64,000 nucleotides of DNA from Polynucleobacter sp. CS-Odin-A6 (GCF_018882095.1 NZ_JACVPD010000004.1:186001-250000); one strand, 5' to 3'. Shown: positions 9,248 to 18,673, counted from the first letter of the stretch. Notes: generated from the sequence alone by a model not told the origin. Made by a program: numbers and translations.

Positions 9248-9553
9248 ATGATTTTTGCAATCCTCTTAATGGATCGTCCGGGCACAGCAGAGTTGCGTAT
9301 TCAAGTTCGCCCAGAGCATCGCGCCTATCTAGGAAAATCAGCTGACAAAATGGCTTTTGCAGGACCCTTGACATCGGAAGATGGCAAAACCACAGTCGGC
9401 AGCTTATTGGCAATGGACTTCCCAAGTAAGGCGGATGTAGAAGCCTGGTTATCAGATGAGCCATTTACTAAGGCGGGTGTTTATGAAAAGCCGATTATTC
9501 ATGTGTTTAACAATAGCTGGCAGCAGAAGGTAGGCTTTCCACCTGCAGCCTAA
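9248..9553 (+). CDS. YciI-like (YCII) family protein
   Basis: This is a 101-residue member of the small ferredoxin-like-fold YCII family, whose members include dehydrochlorinases and proteins of unknown cell role. The family traits visible are the His of RPEHRAYL (about residue 24), GPLTSEDGKTTVGSLLAMDF in the middle, and the Asp-rich DVEAWLSDEPFTKAGVY motif near the end. It has a GGAGAATCAC ribosome site directly before the ATG and is bounded by terminators on both sides, so it is transcribed alone. The substrate is unknown. Confidence 0.85.
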   Translation: MIFAILLMDRPGTAELRIQVRPEHRAYLGKSADKMAFAGPLTSEDGKTTVGSLLAMDFPSKADVEAWLSDEPFTKAGVYEKPIIHVFNNSWQQKVGFPPAA

Positions 9554-9556
9554 ATC

Positions 9557-9582
9557 AAAAAGCCACCCCAACGGGTGGCTTT
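9557..9582. terminator. Bidirectional terminator between yciI-like and DUF1080 genes
   Basis: Stem AAAGCCACCC / GGGTGGCTTT with A-rich left and T-rich right flanks. It lies between two convergent genes and can serve both. Confidence 0.75.
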
Positions 9583-9602
9583 GAGCTTAACTGCAGTGCA
9601 AC

Positions 9603-10196
9603 CTAGAGGGGTTTGATCTGCAGCTTTCTGAACCGAACGGTGCCGCCCGCCGACTGAAGGGCGATCGGACCTTCTGCAAACTGACTATCTCTGGCATCGC
9701 CAACAGTCACTACGTCATTCATCGTAACCTTGAACTGAGATCCATTTGCCACGATTTCCATGGTGTTCCAGCGACCACCCGCTTTATGTATTGGATTGAC
9801 CTTAGCAATATCGACAATCGCCCCAGTGGAGTATTCTTGTGCGGGACGGGTATCCCAAATATTGATCTCATAAGCATTGCTAGAGCTCACTTTGTTCTGA
9901 TCTTGGCAGCGAATAAAAATCCCGCTATTGGTATTTGATTCAGCCCAAAATTCAGCGCGAATAATAAAATTCCGATAGCTTTTACTACTTACCAAAAATC
10001 CAGAGGGTTTATTGCTCTCGATGATGCCTTTTCCAATAGCCCAATTTGCACTACCAATAATGTTCCAGCCATCCAGGCTCACACCATCAATTAAATCGGT
10101 ATAACCATCTTGCGCTTGGGCATGGGAAGTTGGCGAGAGTAGGGCGGCTGCCAGTGAAAAAGTGACAGCTAGAAGTCGCTTCAAGATAAATTGCAT
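9603..10196 (-). CDS. Secreted DUF1080 (3-keto-disaccharide hydrolase-like) protein
   Basis: It is a concanavalin-like beta-sandwich protein of the DUF1080 family, some members of which hydrolyse 3-keto-glycosides. The 197-residue form starts at the ATG at 10194-10196, chosen because it has a GGAGAC ribosome site and begins a proper signal peptide (MQFILKRLLAVTFSLAAALL, cleavage near Ala-Gln-Ala). A longer in-frame start at 10241 would add 15 non-signal residues. Family signs are DLIDGVSLDGWNIIG, NSGIFIRCQD, NAYEINIWDTRP and the C-terminal GPIALQSAGGTVRFRKLQIKPL. It is single-domain and probably periplasmic. The true substrate is unknown. Confidence 0.85.
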   Translation of the reverse strand: MQFILKRLLAVTFSLAAALLSPTSHAQAQDGYTDLIDGVSLDGWNIIGSANWAIGKGIIESNKPSGFLVSSKSYRNFIIRAEFWAESNTNSGIFIRCQDQNKVSSSNAYEINIWDTRPAQEYSTGAIVDIAKVNPIHKAGGRWNTMEIVANGSQFKVTMNDVVTVGDARDSQFAEGPIALQSAGGTVRFRKLQIKPL

Positions 10197-10325
10197 CGTG
10201 GTCTCCAAATGGATGAATTGTTCTATTGGTGAAGTTGCCAAGATCTAATGTTGCTGACTTATCCCAAATTCCACAAGTGCCTACTTTCCCTTAACTTGGC
10301 ATCCAGAATCCATTAGACTTGGGGT

Positions 10326-10550
10326 ATGACTTCAACTACATTACGCCCCCTAGCTATTCTTGCTTCTATTGCTACCTTTGCTTTGTCTGGCTGCGGATCT
10401 ATTGAATCTGCTGCCCAAGATGATTGCACCTCAATTGGCTGGCAGATTGGTAGCAAAGGCTATCAGGATTGCTTTAAGGCCAGGGTATATGAGCGTAAGT
10501 TGGATTACTCGCTTCCACCTGGTGATAAACCTTCCCCATCGGTCATTTAA
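10326..10550 (+). CDS. Small lipoprotein of unknown function
   Basis: This 74-residue product has a signal peptide ending in the lipobox LSGC, giving a mature lipoprotein of about 53 residues lipidated on Cys22. Two further Cys (in DDCTS and QDCFK) could pair. The motif SIGWQIGSKGYQDCF is like small entericidin/YgdI-type outer-membrane lipoproteins in layout, but I do not recognise a named family. A GGGG just before the start is a poor ribosome site. No terminator is seen after it. Confidence 0.72.
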   Translation: MTSTTLRPLAILASIATFALSGCGSIESAAQDDCTSIGWQIGSKGYQDCFKARVYERKLDYSLPPGDKPSPSVI

Positions 10551-10764
10551 ATTAAGGGTTTACCCTTGCCCAATTCCCTTGAGCGCCGTCAAGGACGCGA
10601 AAATGGAAATGAGTCAAAATCGAAGGTTGTTTTAAGGGGTTATTTATTTAGCGATCAATGCACGATTGTGCTAATTGAGGCATTCTCTCCCTTAAACATG
10701 GTTTAGCACTAAAAGACATAAAATAGTGGTAACGATTGCGATTATCAATTAGAGAATATAGATT

Positions 10765-12567
10765 ATGAATCACCCAAAAACTTCTGAAGAGGTAAAAGCT
10801 GTTGCATTAGCAACGGCAGATGACTTAAGAGAAACCATACGCCGTAAAAGCAAGTTAAAGGGCCGTCAACCAGATGATGCTTCTTTGGCTGAAGTGCGAA
10901 GTTTAATTGGGCTTGATGCTTCTCGTCGTGACCTTCTGATTGAAAATTTACACAAGCTGAATGACGAGTACCGTGCGTTGCATGATCGACACTTGGTTGC
11001 CTTGGCAAAAGAGATGAATTTGCCAATGGCTGAAGTGTATGAAGTGGCTACTTTCTACCACCATTTTGAAGTGGTGCGTGGCAATGATCCAGTGGCAGAC
11101 ATCACTGTGCGTGTCTGTGATGGCGTCTCTTGTGAACTAGCTGGTGCTAAAGCACTCCTAGAAAAGCTACCTAGCATTTTGGGCAATTCGAAAGTGAAGG
11201 TCATAGCAGCGCCCTGTGTGGGTCGTTGTGAGCAAGCCCCTATCGCAGTAGTGCATCAGCATCCAGTCTTGTTTGCATCACTAGATAAGGTGCAGGCGGC
11301 CGTTAAAAATGGCATGACCACGCAAGTCATGGCGCGTGATGATGCCCATTTTGAGCCTGCCGGATTCGCAGAGAAGAGCATTTCTCCTTTGGGTCCAAAT
11401 CAATTGATTTCGCCAGATTATGTTGGGTTCGAAGCCTATAAGGCCAAAGGCGGATATGCCTTAGCGAAAGAAATTGCTGATGGCAAACATAGTATTGAGA
11501 GCGTTATCAAGGCCATGGAAAACTCGGGCTTGCGAGGTTTAGGCGGCGCTGGTTTCCCAGCAGGTCGCAAGTGGCGCATCGTTAAAGATCAAGTGGCTCC
11601 TAAGTTGATGGCCATCAATATTGACGAAGGTGAGCCTGGAACATTTAAAGATCGCACTTACCTTGAGCGTGATCCCCATCGCTTTTTAGAAGGTATGTTG
11701 ATTGCTGCGCAAGTAGTTGGGATTGATGCCTGCTACATTTATCTGCGTGATGAGTATCATGGCTGCCGTGAGCTTTTACAGTTAGAGTTGGATAAATTAA
11801 AAGCTAACCCACCAATGCCATTGCCACTCATCGAGTTGCGTCGCGGTGCGGGTGCCTATATCTGTGGTGAAGAATCTGCCATGATCGAAAGTATTGAAGG
11901 CAAACGGGGTGAGCCTCGTATGCGTCCTCCCTATATTGCGCAAGTGGGTTTGTTCGGAAGACCTACGCTTGAGCACAATATGGAAACCCTCTATTGGGTG
12001 CGCGATATCGTGCAACGGGGCCCTGATTGGTTTAGTGCATTTGGCTTGAATGGTCGCAAAGGCTTACGCAGCTTTAGCTTGAGCGGTCGCGTGAAGAACC
12101 CAGGTGTGAAACTTGCACCAGCCGGAATTACGATTCAGCAATTGATTGATGATTATTGCGGCGGTATGCAAGATGGCCACCAGTTCTATGGCTACTTACC
12201 AGGTGGTGCTTCAGGTGGCATCTTGCCCGCCACTATGAATGACATTCCATTGGATTTTGATACCTTACAGCCTTATGGTTGCTTTATCGGTTCTGCTGCC
12301 GTAGTCGTTTTTAGTGATCAAGATCGGGCGCGTGATGTTGCCTTAAATGTGATGCGCTTCTTTGAGCATGAGAGCTGTGGTCAGTGCACGCCTTGTCGGG
12401 TAGGCACTGCAAAGGCAGCGCAATTGATGAAAGCGAAATCCTGGGACAAGGGAACCTTAGAAGATCTGGCAACCGTGATGGTGGATGCCTCTATTTGCGG
12501 CTTGGGTCAAGCAGCACCGAACCCAATTCGCTGCACTCAGAAATACTTTCCGCAAGAAATTGCGTAA
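10765..12567 (+). CDS. fdsB: NAD-dependent formate dehydrogenase, fused gamma-beta (NuoE-NuoF-like) subunit
   Basis: This diaphorase part of a cytoplasmic molybdenum formate dehydrogenase passes electrons from FdsA to NAD+ through FMN and Fe-S clusters. Residues about 20-165 form a NuoE/FdsG-like thioredoxin-fold domain with the four [2Fe-2S] cysteines Cys118, Cys123, Cys151 and Cys155. Residues about 210-600 form the NuoF/FdsB part: GLRGLGGAGFPAGRKW (NADH/FMN site), GAGAYICGEESAMIES, and the 4Fe-4S ligands Cys538, Cys541, Cys544 and Cys578. In Cupriavidus the two parts are separate genes (fdsG, fdsB); here they are one 600-residue chain. fdsA follows after 23 bases. No fdsC (fdhD) or fdsD is adjacent. 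Confidence 0.92.
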   Translation: MNHPKTSEEVKAVALATADDLRETIRRKSKLKGRQPDDASLAEVRSLIGLDASRRDLLIENLHKLNDEYRALHDRHLVALAKEMNLPMAEVYEVATFYHHFEVVRGNDPVADITVRVCDGVSCELAGAKALLEKLPSILGNSKVKVIAAPCVGRCEQAPIAVVHQHPVLFASLDKVQAAVKNGMTTQVMARDDAHFEPAGFAEKSISPLGPNQLISPDYVGFEAYKAKGGYALAKEIADGKHSIESVIKAMENSGLRGLGGAGFPAGRKWRIVKDQVAPKLMAINIDEGEPGTFKDRTYLERDPHRFLEGMLIAAQVVGIDACYIYLRDEYHGCRELLQLELDKLKANPPMPLPLIELRRGAGAYICGEESAMIESIEGKRGEPRMRPPYIAQVGLFGRPTLEHNMETLYWVRDIVQRGPDWFSAFGLNGRKGLRSFSLSGRVKNPGVKLAPAGITIQQLIDDYCGGMQDGHQFYGYLPGGASGGILPATMNDIPLDFDTLQPYGCFIGSAAVVVFSDQDRARDVALNVMRFFEHESCGQCTPCRVGTAKAAQLMKAKSWDKGTLEDLATVMVDASICGLGQAAPNPIRCTQKYFPQEIA

Positions 12568-12590
12568 GCCGGTAACAGTCGAGATAAATT

Positions 12591-15485
12591 ATGAATGCAC
12601 CAACGAATCCTAAAGAGCTTGAACTTCAAACTGTAGAGTTCAAACTTGACGGCAAGACAATCGTTTCTTATGAAGGTGAGACGATTCTCAAGGCGGCTAA
12701 ACGCCATGGAATTGATATCCCCCATCTGTGCTTTAAAGATGGCTACCGTGCTGATGGTAATTGCCGTGCTTGCGTAGTTGAAATTAATGGCGAGCGTACC
12801 TTAGCACCGAGTTGCTGCCGCAGTGCTACTCCCGGAATGGAAGTGCAAGCACTGAGTGAGCGTGCAGTCAAGAGTCAAAAACTGGTACTGGAAATGCTGT
12901 TGTCAGACATGCCAGACGAAGGGTTTAAGTGGGTTGGTGATACCGCTGAGGAAGAGCAAAAGCAACAACACGGTGAATTGAGTGTTTGGGCAACCCGCAT
13001 GGATGTCACCGTGCGGCCCGAGCTCAAAGCGATTCGTCGTCACGAAGTGGTATCAGACTATTCGCATCCAGCAATGGCTGTGAATCTCGATGCCTGTATT
13101 CAATGTAATCGCTGTGTCCGCGCCTGTCGTGAAGAGCAGGTCAATGATGTGATTGGTTATGCCATGCGTGGGGCCCATAGCGAAATCGTATTCGATCTCA
13201 ATGATCCGATGGGTAACTCTACTTGTGTCGGCTGTGGTGAGTGCGTACAAGCATGTCCTACTGGTGCTTTGATGCCAAAAGGTCTGATTGGCTCGCAAAT
13301 CGTAGATCGTAAGGTCGACTCTGTATGTCCATTCTGCGGCGTAGGTTGTCAGATTACCTACAACGTAAAAGATGAAAAGATTGTGAGTGTTGAGGGGCGC
13401 GACGGCCCAGCCAATCACGAGCGTCTGTGCGTTAAAGGCCGCTTTGGCATGGATTACATTCATAACCCACAACGCTTAACCAAACCATTGATTCGTAAAG
13501 CGGGCGTTCCAAAGGACGAGACCGCCGCACAAAATCCACAAGATTGGTCCGATATTTTCCGTGAAGCCAGCTGGGAAGAGGCCTTAGAACTCGCTGGTGG
13601 TGGTTTAAAGAAACTCAAAGACCAATATGGTAATAAGGTGTTGGCTGGCTTTGGCTCTGCTAAAGGTAGCAACGAGGAGGCCTATCTCTTTCAAAAGCTT
13701 GTACGCACTGGTTTCGGTAGCAATAACGTCGACCATTGCACTCGCTTGTGTCATGCATCTTCTGTAGCGGCTTTGCTTGAGGGAGTTGGTTCTGGTGCTG
13801 TGAGTAACCAGGTAAACGACGTTGAGCACTCCAGCATGATTTTGTTGATTGGCACCAATCCAACAGCGAATCATCCTGTTGCAGCAACCTGGTTTAAGAA
13901 TGCGGCTAAACGTGGCACTAAGATTGTGCTCTGCGATCCACGTAAAACGGAGATTAGTAAGCATGCTTGGCGTACTTTGCAATTCAAGCCAGATACCGAT
14001 GTAGCTTTGCTCAATGCCATGATCTATACGATTATTGAAGAAGGTCTAGTAGATCAAGACTTTATTCAGAATCGTGCCAATAATTTCGAAGCCTTAAAAG
14101 AAAATATCAAAGGCTACAGCCCAGAAGCGATGGCACCTCTTTGTGGCATTCCTCCGGAAACCTTGCGTGAAGTAGCGCGTGAATTTGCGACTACGAAATC
14201 AGCAATGGTTCTATGGGGTATGGGTATTAGCCAGCACGTACATGGTACTGATAACGCTCGCTGCCTCATTGCCCTTGTTAGTATCACCGGTCAAATTGGT
14301 AAGCCTGGCTCTGGTCTACATCCTTTACGCGGTCAGAACAACGTACAGGGTGCCAGTGATGCCGGCTTAATTCCGATGATGTTCCCGAACTATCAACGGG
14401 TTGACAATGAAAACGCCCATGCTTGGTTTGAGAAGTTCTGGGATAGCCCGTTAGATAAAAAACCGGGCTACACCGTAGTAGAGATCATGCATAAGATCAC
14501 TGCGCCGGATAGTGATCCCGATAAGATTCGGGGAATGTATATTGAGGGTGAAAACCCAGCAATGAGCGATCCCGACTTGAATCATGCGCGACATGCCATT
14601 GCTTCACTAGAGCATTTGGTGGTTCAGGATATCTTCATGACTGAAACGGCTTTATTGGCTGACGTGGTATTACCCGCATCCGCCTGGCCTGAAAAGTCCG
14701 GTACCGTGAGTAATACAGACCGAATGGTTCAGTTGGGTAAAAAAGCCATTGATCCTCCTGGCGAAGCAAAAGCAGACTTGTGGATTATTCAGCAAATTGC
14801 AAACCGCATGGGGCTGAACTGGAACTACAAAGGTCCTGATGCAGGCGTTGCTGAGGTATACGACGAGATGCGTCAAGCGATGCATGCAGCAATCAAAGGC
14901 ATCACTTGGGATCGTCTCGAGAGAGAGTCTAGCGTGACTTATCCTTGCTTGTCTCCCGAAGATCCAGGTCGCCCGATTGTCTTTAACGATAAGTTTGCTA
15001 CAGCAGACGGCAAAGTAAAACTCGTCCCTGCCGATATCATTCCAGCGAATGAACGTCCTGATGCGGATTATCCGTTTGTACTAATTACAGGTCGCCAACT
15101 AGAGCACTGGCATACCGGCAGCATGACCCGTCGTGCTACTGTTCTTGATGCTATTGAGCCGATGGCCACGGTATCCATGAATGGCGAAGATATGACGCAG
15201 ATGGGCGTATCTGCTGGTGATGTCATTACCGTGCAGTCTCGTCGCGGCGAAGTCAGCATTCATGTGCGTAGAGATGACGGTACTCCACGCGGAGTAATCT
15301 TTATTCCGTTTGCCTACTATGAAGCTGCGGCTAACCTGATCACAAACTCTGCACTCGATCCATTTGGCAAGATTCCAGAATTTAAGTATTGCGCAGTCAA
15401 GCTAGTTAAAGGTGGTCAGGCTGCGGTGGTATTGGGTTATGGTACTAATGATCCTAGCCGGCAGAAGGTCGAATCGGTTCATTGA
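12591..15485 (+). CDS. fdsA: NAD-dependent formate dehydrogenase alpha (molybdopterin) subunit
   Basis: It oxidises formate to CO2 at a bis-MGD molybdenum centre. Domains in order are: a [2Fe-2S] ferredoxin domain (Cys47, 58, 61 and 75/76), a NuoG-like His-Cys cluster segment (about residues 85-135), two 4Fe-4S motifs (CIQCNRCVRAC and CVGCGECVQACP, about residues 169-222), the 4Fe-4S CPFCGVGC (about 246-253), and the molybdopterin oxidoreductase and dinucleotide-binding domains. The molybdenum ligand is Cys387 with adjacent His388 (motif RLCHASS), so this is a cysteine, not selenocysteine, enzyme. The 964-residue length fits FdsA. It shares an operon with fdsB and ends at a strong terminator. 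Confidence 0.95.
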   Translation: MNAPTNPKELELQTVEFKLDGKTIVSYEGETILKAAKRHGIDIPHLCFKDGYRADGNCRACVVEINGERTLAPSCCRSATPGMEVQALSERAVKSQKLVLEMLLSDMPDEGFKWVGDTAEEEQKQQHGELSVWATRMDVTVRPELKAIRRHEVVSDYSHPAMAVNLDACIQCNRCVRACREEQVNDVIGYAMRGAHSEIVFDLNDPMGNSTCVGCGECVQACPTGALMPKGLIGSQIVDRKVDSVCPFCGVGCQITYNVKDEKIVSVEGRDGPANHERLCVKGRFGMDYIHNPQRLTKPLIRKAGVPKDETAAQNPQDWSDIFREASWEEALELAGGGLKKLKDQYGNKVLAGFGSAKGSNEEAYLFQKLVRTGFGSNNVDHCTRLCHASSVAALLEGVGSGAVSNQVNDVEHSSMILLIGTNPTANHPVAATWFKNAAKRGTKIVLCDPRKTEISKHAWRTLQFKPDTDVALLNAMIYTIIEEGLVDQDFIQNRANNFEALKENIKGYSPEAMAPLCGIPPETLREVAREFATTKSAMVLWGMGISQHVHGTDNARCLIALVSITGQIGKPGSGLHPLRGQNNVQGASDAGLIPMMFPNYQRVDNENAHAWFEKFWDSPLDKKPGYTVVEIMHKITAPDSDPDKIRGMYIEGENPAMSDPDLNHARHAIASLEHLVVQDIFMTETALLADVVLPASAWPEKSGTVSNTDRMVQLGKKAIDPPGEAKADLWIIQQIANRMGLNWNYKGPDAGVAEVYDEMRQAMHAAIKGITWDRLERESSVTYPCLSPEDPGRPIVFNDKFATADGKVKLVPADIIPANERPDADYPFVLITGRQLEHWHTGSMTRRATVLDAIEPMATVSMNGEDMTQMGVSAGDVITVQSRRGEVSIHVRRDDGTPRGVIFIPFAYYEAAANLITNSALDPFGKIPEFKYCAVKLVKGGQAAVVLGYGTNDPSRQKVESVH

Positions 15486-15505
15486 TCATCGTCATGCTCG
15501 AAACA

Positions 15506-15528
15506 GACCGCCTTTGGGCGGTTTTTTT
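15506..15528 (+). terminator. Rho-independent terminator of the fds operon
   Basis: Stem ACCGCC / GGCGGT with loop TTTG and a run of seven T. Confidence 0.92.
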
Positions 15529-15555
15529 CTTTAAAAGACCTCACTTTCCATATTG

Positions 15556-15577
15556 CTACTTTTGTAGTAAAATACTA
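15556..15577 (+). promoter_or_regulatory. Overlapping palindromes before the ParD/RelE-like pair
   Basis: Two inverted repeats overlap: CTAC-TTTT-GTAG (15556-15567) and TAGTA-AAA-TACTA (15565-15577). They cover a TAAAAT -10-like box and lie 18 bases before the antitoxin ATG. Autoregulation by the antitoxin/toxin complex is the usual arrangement and is inferred here. Confidence 0.55.
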
Positions 15578-15594
15578 GAAATAGGAGATTTTTG

Positions 15595-15822
15595 ATGGGT
15601 ATGCCAGTCAGAATTGATGAAAATCTATACGAAGCAGCCAAATCAGAGGCCAAGTCTGAACATCGGACGATTGCTGGCCAATTAGAGTTTTGGGCTACCG
15701 TAGGCCGTGCCGCAATTGATAATCCAGATCTTCCAATTTCATTTATTACTGCCTCGTTGGCCTCTTTAGCAGAGCCGAGGACAGAGGGCACCCCATTTAT
15801 CCCCCGCTCTAAGAAGATTTAA
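15595..15822 (+). CDS. ParD-like antitoxin of a type II toxin-antitoxin pair
   Basis: The 75-residue product begins with a ribbon-helix-helix-like segment (PVRIDENLYEAAKSEAKSEHRTIAGQLEFWATVGRAA; quoted only to mark residues about 3-40), as in the ParD_like family, and ends with a basic tail (PRSKKI) likely to wrap the toxin. The ATG at 15595 is preferred over the TTG just before it, because AGGAG lies 7 bases upstream. Its TAA overlaps the toxin ATG by one base. The palindromes just upstream suggest autorepression. It was probably acquired separately from the flanking fds and nad genes. Confidence 0.75.
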   Translation: MGMPVRIDENLYEAAKSEAKSEHRTIAGQLEFWATVGRAAIDNPDLPISFITASLASLAEPRTEGTPFIPRSKKI

Positions 15823-16100
15823 TGGCGCATGCAGTGATTCAAACGCGCCGATTTGCCAGACAATATAAAAAGCTAAATGACAATATCGCCAAGGATGTAG
15901 ATGCTGCTGTAGGAATTGTTGCTAACAAACCCTCGGTCGGCGAAAGAAAGAAGGGTGATTTAGCTGCGTTGCTGGTTTACAAATTCAATATTAAGAACCA
16001 ACTCTACTTGCTCGGTTATTCGCTCGATGACGGCTTGAAATTAATCTATCTCGAGGCGATTGGCTCGCATGAAAATTTCTATCGAGGCATCAAGAGATAG
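15822..16100 (+). CDS. RelE/ParE-superfamily toxin
   Basis: This is a 92-residue toxin partner. It shows the RelE/ParE layout: N-terminal helices RRFARQYKKLNDNIAKDVDAA, a basic middle RKKGDLAALLVYKF, then beta strands NQLYLLGYSLDDGLKLIYLEAIGSHENFYRGIK ending the fold. The ending with His-Glu-Asn-Phe-Tyr is typical of the YafQ/RelE-type mRNA interferase group, but ParE-type gyrase poisoning cannot be excluded. Its one-base overlap with the antitoxin shows coupled translation. It ends 35 bases before nadB, which probably has its own promoter. Confidence 0.75.
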   Translation: MAHAVIQTRRFARQYKKLNDNIAKDVDAAVGIVANKPSVGERKKGDLAALLVYKFNIKNQLYLLGYSLDDGLKLIYLEAIGSHENFYRGIKR

Positions 16101-16135
16101 TTAACGCAATATGTCATTGCCCTTTAGAATTAGTC

Positions 16136-17797
16136 ATGTCCAATTCAAAACCCCAAACACCTCAATTTGATTCAAAAGCAGAATTACCTGTCCTAATTAT
16201 TGGGGCAGGCTTAGCAGGCTTAACAGTCGCTCTCCATATGGCTGAAAATCAGCCAGTGATTGTGATGGCTAAGCGTGGTCTCGGAGAGGCTGCTACTGCA
16301 TGGGCTCAAGGCGGGATTGTGGGAGTGGTGGATAAAGTTCATGACAGTATTGATTCGCATGTAGCGGACACTTTAGATGCTGGTGCGGGTCTTGTCGTGG
16401 AATCAACGGCACGCTACATTGCTGAAGAAAGTGCTGAAGCGATTCGTTGGCTTGTCGAGCAGGGCGTTCCTTTTACTGCTGATGAAACTGGCCCTATGGG
16501 CTTGCATCTCACGCGTGAGGGCGGACACAGTCAACGTCGTATTGCACACGTGGCTGATGCTACTGGTAAGGCGATTCATGAAGTGCTTTTAGATAAAGCG
16601 CGAGCCCATAAAAATATTCAATTACTAGAGCATTGGATTGCGTTGGATCTCATCACCAATCGCCAGTTAGATGCGAAGACTCAACGTACCAAGCCAAATC
16701 GTTGTTATGGTGTGTATGCACTCGATATCAAAAATAATCGCGTGGAAACCATTCAAGCGAAATCCGTAGTGCTAGCAACCGGTGGTGTTGGCAAAGTCTA
16801 TCGATACACTAGCAACCCAGACACCGCGACAGGCGATGGCATTGCGATGGCTTGGCGGGCAGGTTGCCGTGTTGGCAATATGGAATTTATTCAGTTTCAT
16901 CCAACCTGCTTGTATCACCCTGGCGATCGAACTTTTCTGATTACGGAAGCGATTCGGGGTGAGGGTGGTTTACTTAAGCTACCAAATGGCACGCGTTTCA
17001 TGCCAGAGCATGATGATCGCAATGAGCTTGCCCCGCGCGATATCGTCGCCAGGGCAATTGACTTTGAGATGAAGAAGCATGGTATTGATTATGTCCATTT
17101 AGATGCCACTCATTTAGGCGAAGCTTTTATCAAAGAGCATTTCCCTATGATCTATGCCCGCTGCATGACACTGGGTCTTGACATTACTAAAGAGCCAATC
17201 CCCGTGGTGCCAGCAGCGCATTACACCTGTGGCGGTGTAGTGACTGATCTCAAGGGAAAAACCGATTTACCAGGGCTCTATTCAGTAGGTGAGGCAACCT
17301 ATACCGGTTTACATGGTGCGAATCGTTTGGCCAGTAACTCATTATTAGAGTGCATTGTGATTGGTAAGGCTGCTGCTGCAGATATCTCAATCCTAAAGAC
17401 ACCTGCGATGCCTAAATTGCCTTTATGGGATGAGAGTCAGGTAGAAGATGCTGATGAACAGGTAGTAATTGCCCATAACTGGGATGAGCTACGTTCTTTG
17501 ATGTGGAACTATGTCGGTATTGTCAGAACAAATCGCCGTCTTGAGAGGGCGTTACATCGCATTAAGTTACTGCGTTATGAAGTGCAAGAGTATTACGCCA
17601 ACTTTAAGGTCACACGCGACTTAATTGAATTGCGTAACCTCCTGGAATGTGCTGAACTGATCGTGAGATCAGCACTCATGCGCAGAGAGAGTAGGGGGCT
17701 GCATTACAGTCGCGATTACCCGGGGACTTGGGCAGTCTCTTATCCGACTATTCTGACGCCTCAGGCAGAGGGAAATTCTGAGGGCGCCAACACTTAA
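16136..17797 (+). CDS. nadB: L-aspartate oxidase
   Basis: It catalyses the first step of de novo NAD synthesis, oxidising L-aspartate to iminoaspartate with FAD. The protein has 553 residues. The FAD-binding GAGLAGLTVALHMA is at about residues 23-36. ATAWAQGGIVGV, THFDTGG-equivalent DATHLGE, and the HxxR-type active-site segments HLTREGGHSQRRIAHVADATG and HYTCGGVVTDLKG are present. The C-terminal FAD_binding succinate-dehydrogenase-like helical domain ends near residue 540. It is convergent with nadC (18 bases apart), while nadA follows nadC on the other strand, so the pathway is grouped but not in one operon. Confidence 0.95.
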   Translation: MSNSKPQTPQFDSKAELPVLIIGAGLAGLTVALHMAENQPVIVMAKRGLGEAATAWAQGGIVGVVDKVHDSIDSHVADTLDAGAGLVVESTARYIAEESAEAIRWLVEQGVPFTADETGPMGLHLTREGGHSQRRIAHVADATGKAIHEVLLDKARAHKNIQLLEHWIALDLITNRQLDAKTQRTKPNRCYGVYALDIKNNRVETIQAKSVVLATGGVGKVYRYTSNPDTATGDGIAMAWRAGCRVGNMEFIQFHPTCLYHPGDRTFLITEAIRGEGGLLKLPNGTRFMPEHDDRNELAPRDIVARAIDFEMKKHGIDYVHLDATHLGEAFIKEHFPMIYARCMTLGLDITKEPIPVVPAAHYTCGGVVTDLKGKTDLPGLYSVGEATYTGLHGANRLASNSLLECIVIGKAAAADISILKTPAMPKLPLWDESQVEDADEQVVIAHNWDELRSLMWNYVGIVRTNRRLERALHRIKLLRYEVQEYYANFKVTRDLIELRNLLECAELIVRSALMRRESRGLHYSRDYPGTWAVSYPTILTPQAEGNSEGANT

Positions 17798-17815
17798 TTC
17801 TTTAGTGATTGAGAC

Positions 17816-18673
17816 TTAGGTGATTATTCTCATGGAGAAATCCACCGCCTGAATATCCTTAGTGAGCTTCCCGAGAGAGATACGATCAACGCCAGTTGCG
17901 GCAATTACGCGCATTTGATCTAAACCGATACCCCCAGAAGCCTCTAGTAATGCTCGGCCATTGGTAAAAGCTACGGCTTCTTTCATTTGCTCTGTGGTGA
18001 AGTTATCAATCAAAATACTCTTCGCACCAGCATCCAAAGCTTCTTTTAATTCGGCAAAATTTTCTACTTCTACTTGAATATCCACCCCAGAATTTAATGC
18101 CTGCGCAGCCTTCACTGCAGCAGCAACACTACCAGCGGCGGCGATGTGATTCTCTTTGATCAAAATGCCATGCCACAGTGCAAGACGTTGGTTCTGGCCG
18201 CCACCTACACGTACCGCGTACTTTTGAGCTTGACGCAACCCCGGAATCGTTTTGCGTGTATCTAACACTGCACAACCTTTAGGATTGGGGCTCACACCGG
18301 CAATAGCATCAACGTGCTGCCGAGCAATACTAGCAGTCCATGACAGGGTTTGCAGGAAATTAATGCAAGGACGTTCAGCAGAAAGCAGGGCACGAGAGTT
18401 AGCTTCAATCTCACAGACCTTAGTATCGGGTTTCATCACGTCACCCTCTTGGTAATGCCAAGTCACTTTCGCTACAGGGTCTAATTTCTTGAGAGTGCCT
18501 TCAAACCAAGCTACTCCACATAGCACTGCTTCTTGGCGCACAATCATTTGCGCATGAACTGGTTTATTAGGAACAAGCTGTGCGGTCCAATCACCTGTGC
18601 CGATATCCTCCATTAAGGCATCGGCAATATTGCGTTGACATGCCTGCTCTAAGGTTTCGTTATATTCAAACAT
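17816..18673 (-). CDS. nadC: Nicotinate-nucleotide pyrophosphorylase (quinolinate phosphoribosyltransferase)
   Basis: It converts quinolinate and PRPP to nicotinate mononucleotide and CO2. At 285 residues it has normal length. The N-terminal EDIGTGDWT is followed by the core RKTIPGLRQAQKYAVRVGGG and the LIKENHI motif (catalytic and phosphate-binding residues), with the ILIDNF and EASGGI barrel motifs after. The usual NHR after the Gly triplet is NQR here, a variant I believe is common in betaproteobacteria. It lies 23 bases downstream of nadA on the same strand, so nadA-nadC is probably an operon. Confidence 0.95.
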   Translation of the reverse strand: MFEYNETLEQACQRNIADALMEDIGTGDWTAQLVPNKPVHAQMIVRQEAVLCGVAWFEGTLKKLDPVAKVTWHYQEGDVMKPDTKVCEIEANSRALLSAERPCINFLQTLSWTASIARQHVDAIAGVSPNPKGCAVLDTRKTIPGLRQAQKYAVRVGGGQNQRLALWHGILIKENHIAAAGSVAAAVKAAQALNSGVDIQVEVENFAELKEALDAGAKSILIDNFTTEQMKEAVAFTNGRALLEASGGIGLDQMRVIAATGVDRISLGKLTKDIQAVDFSMRIIT

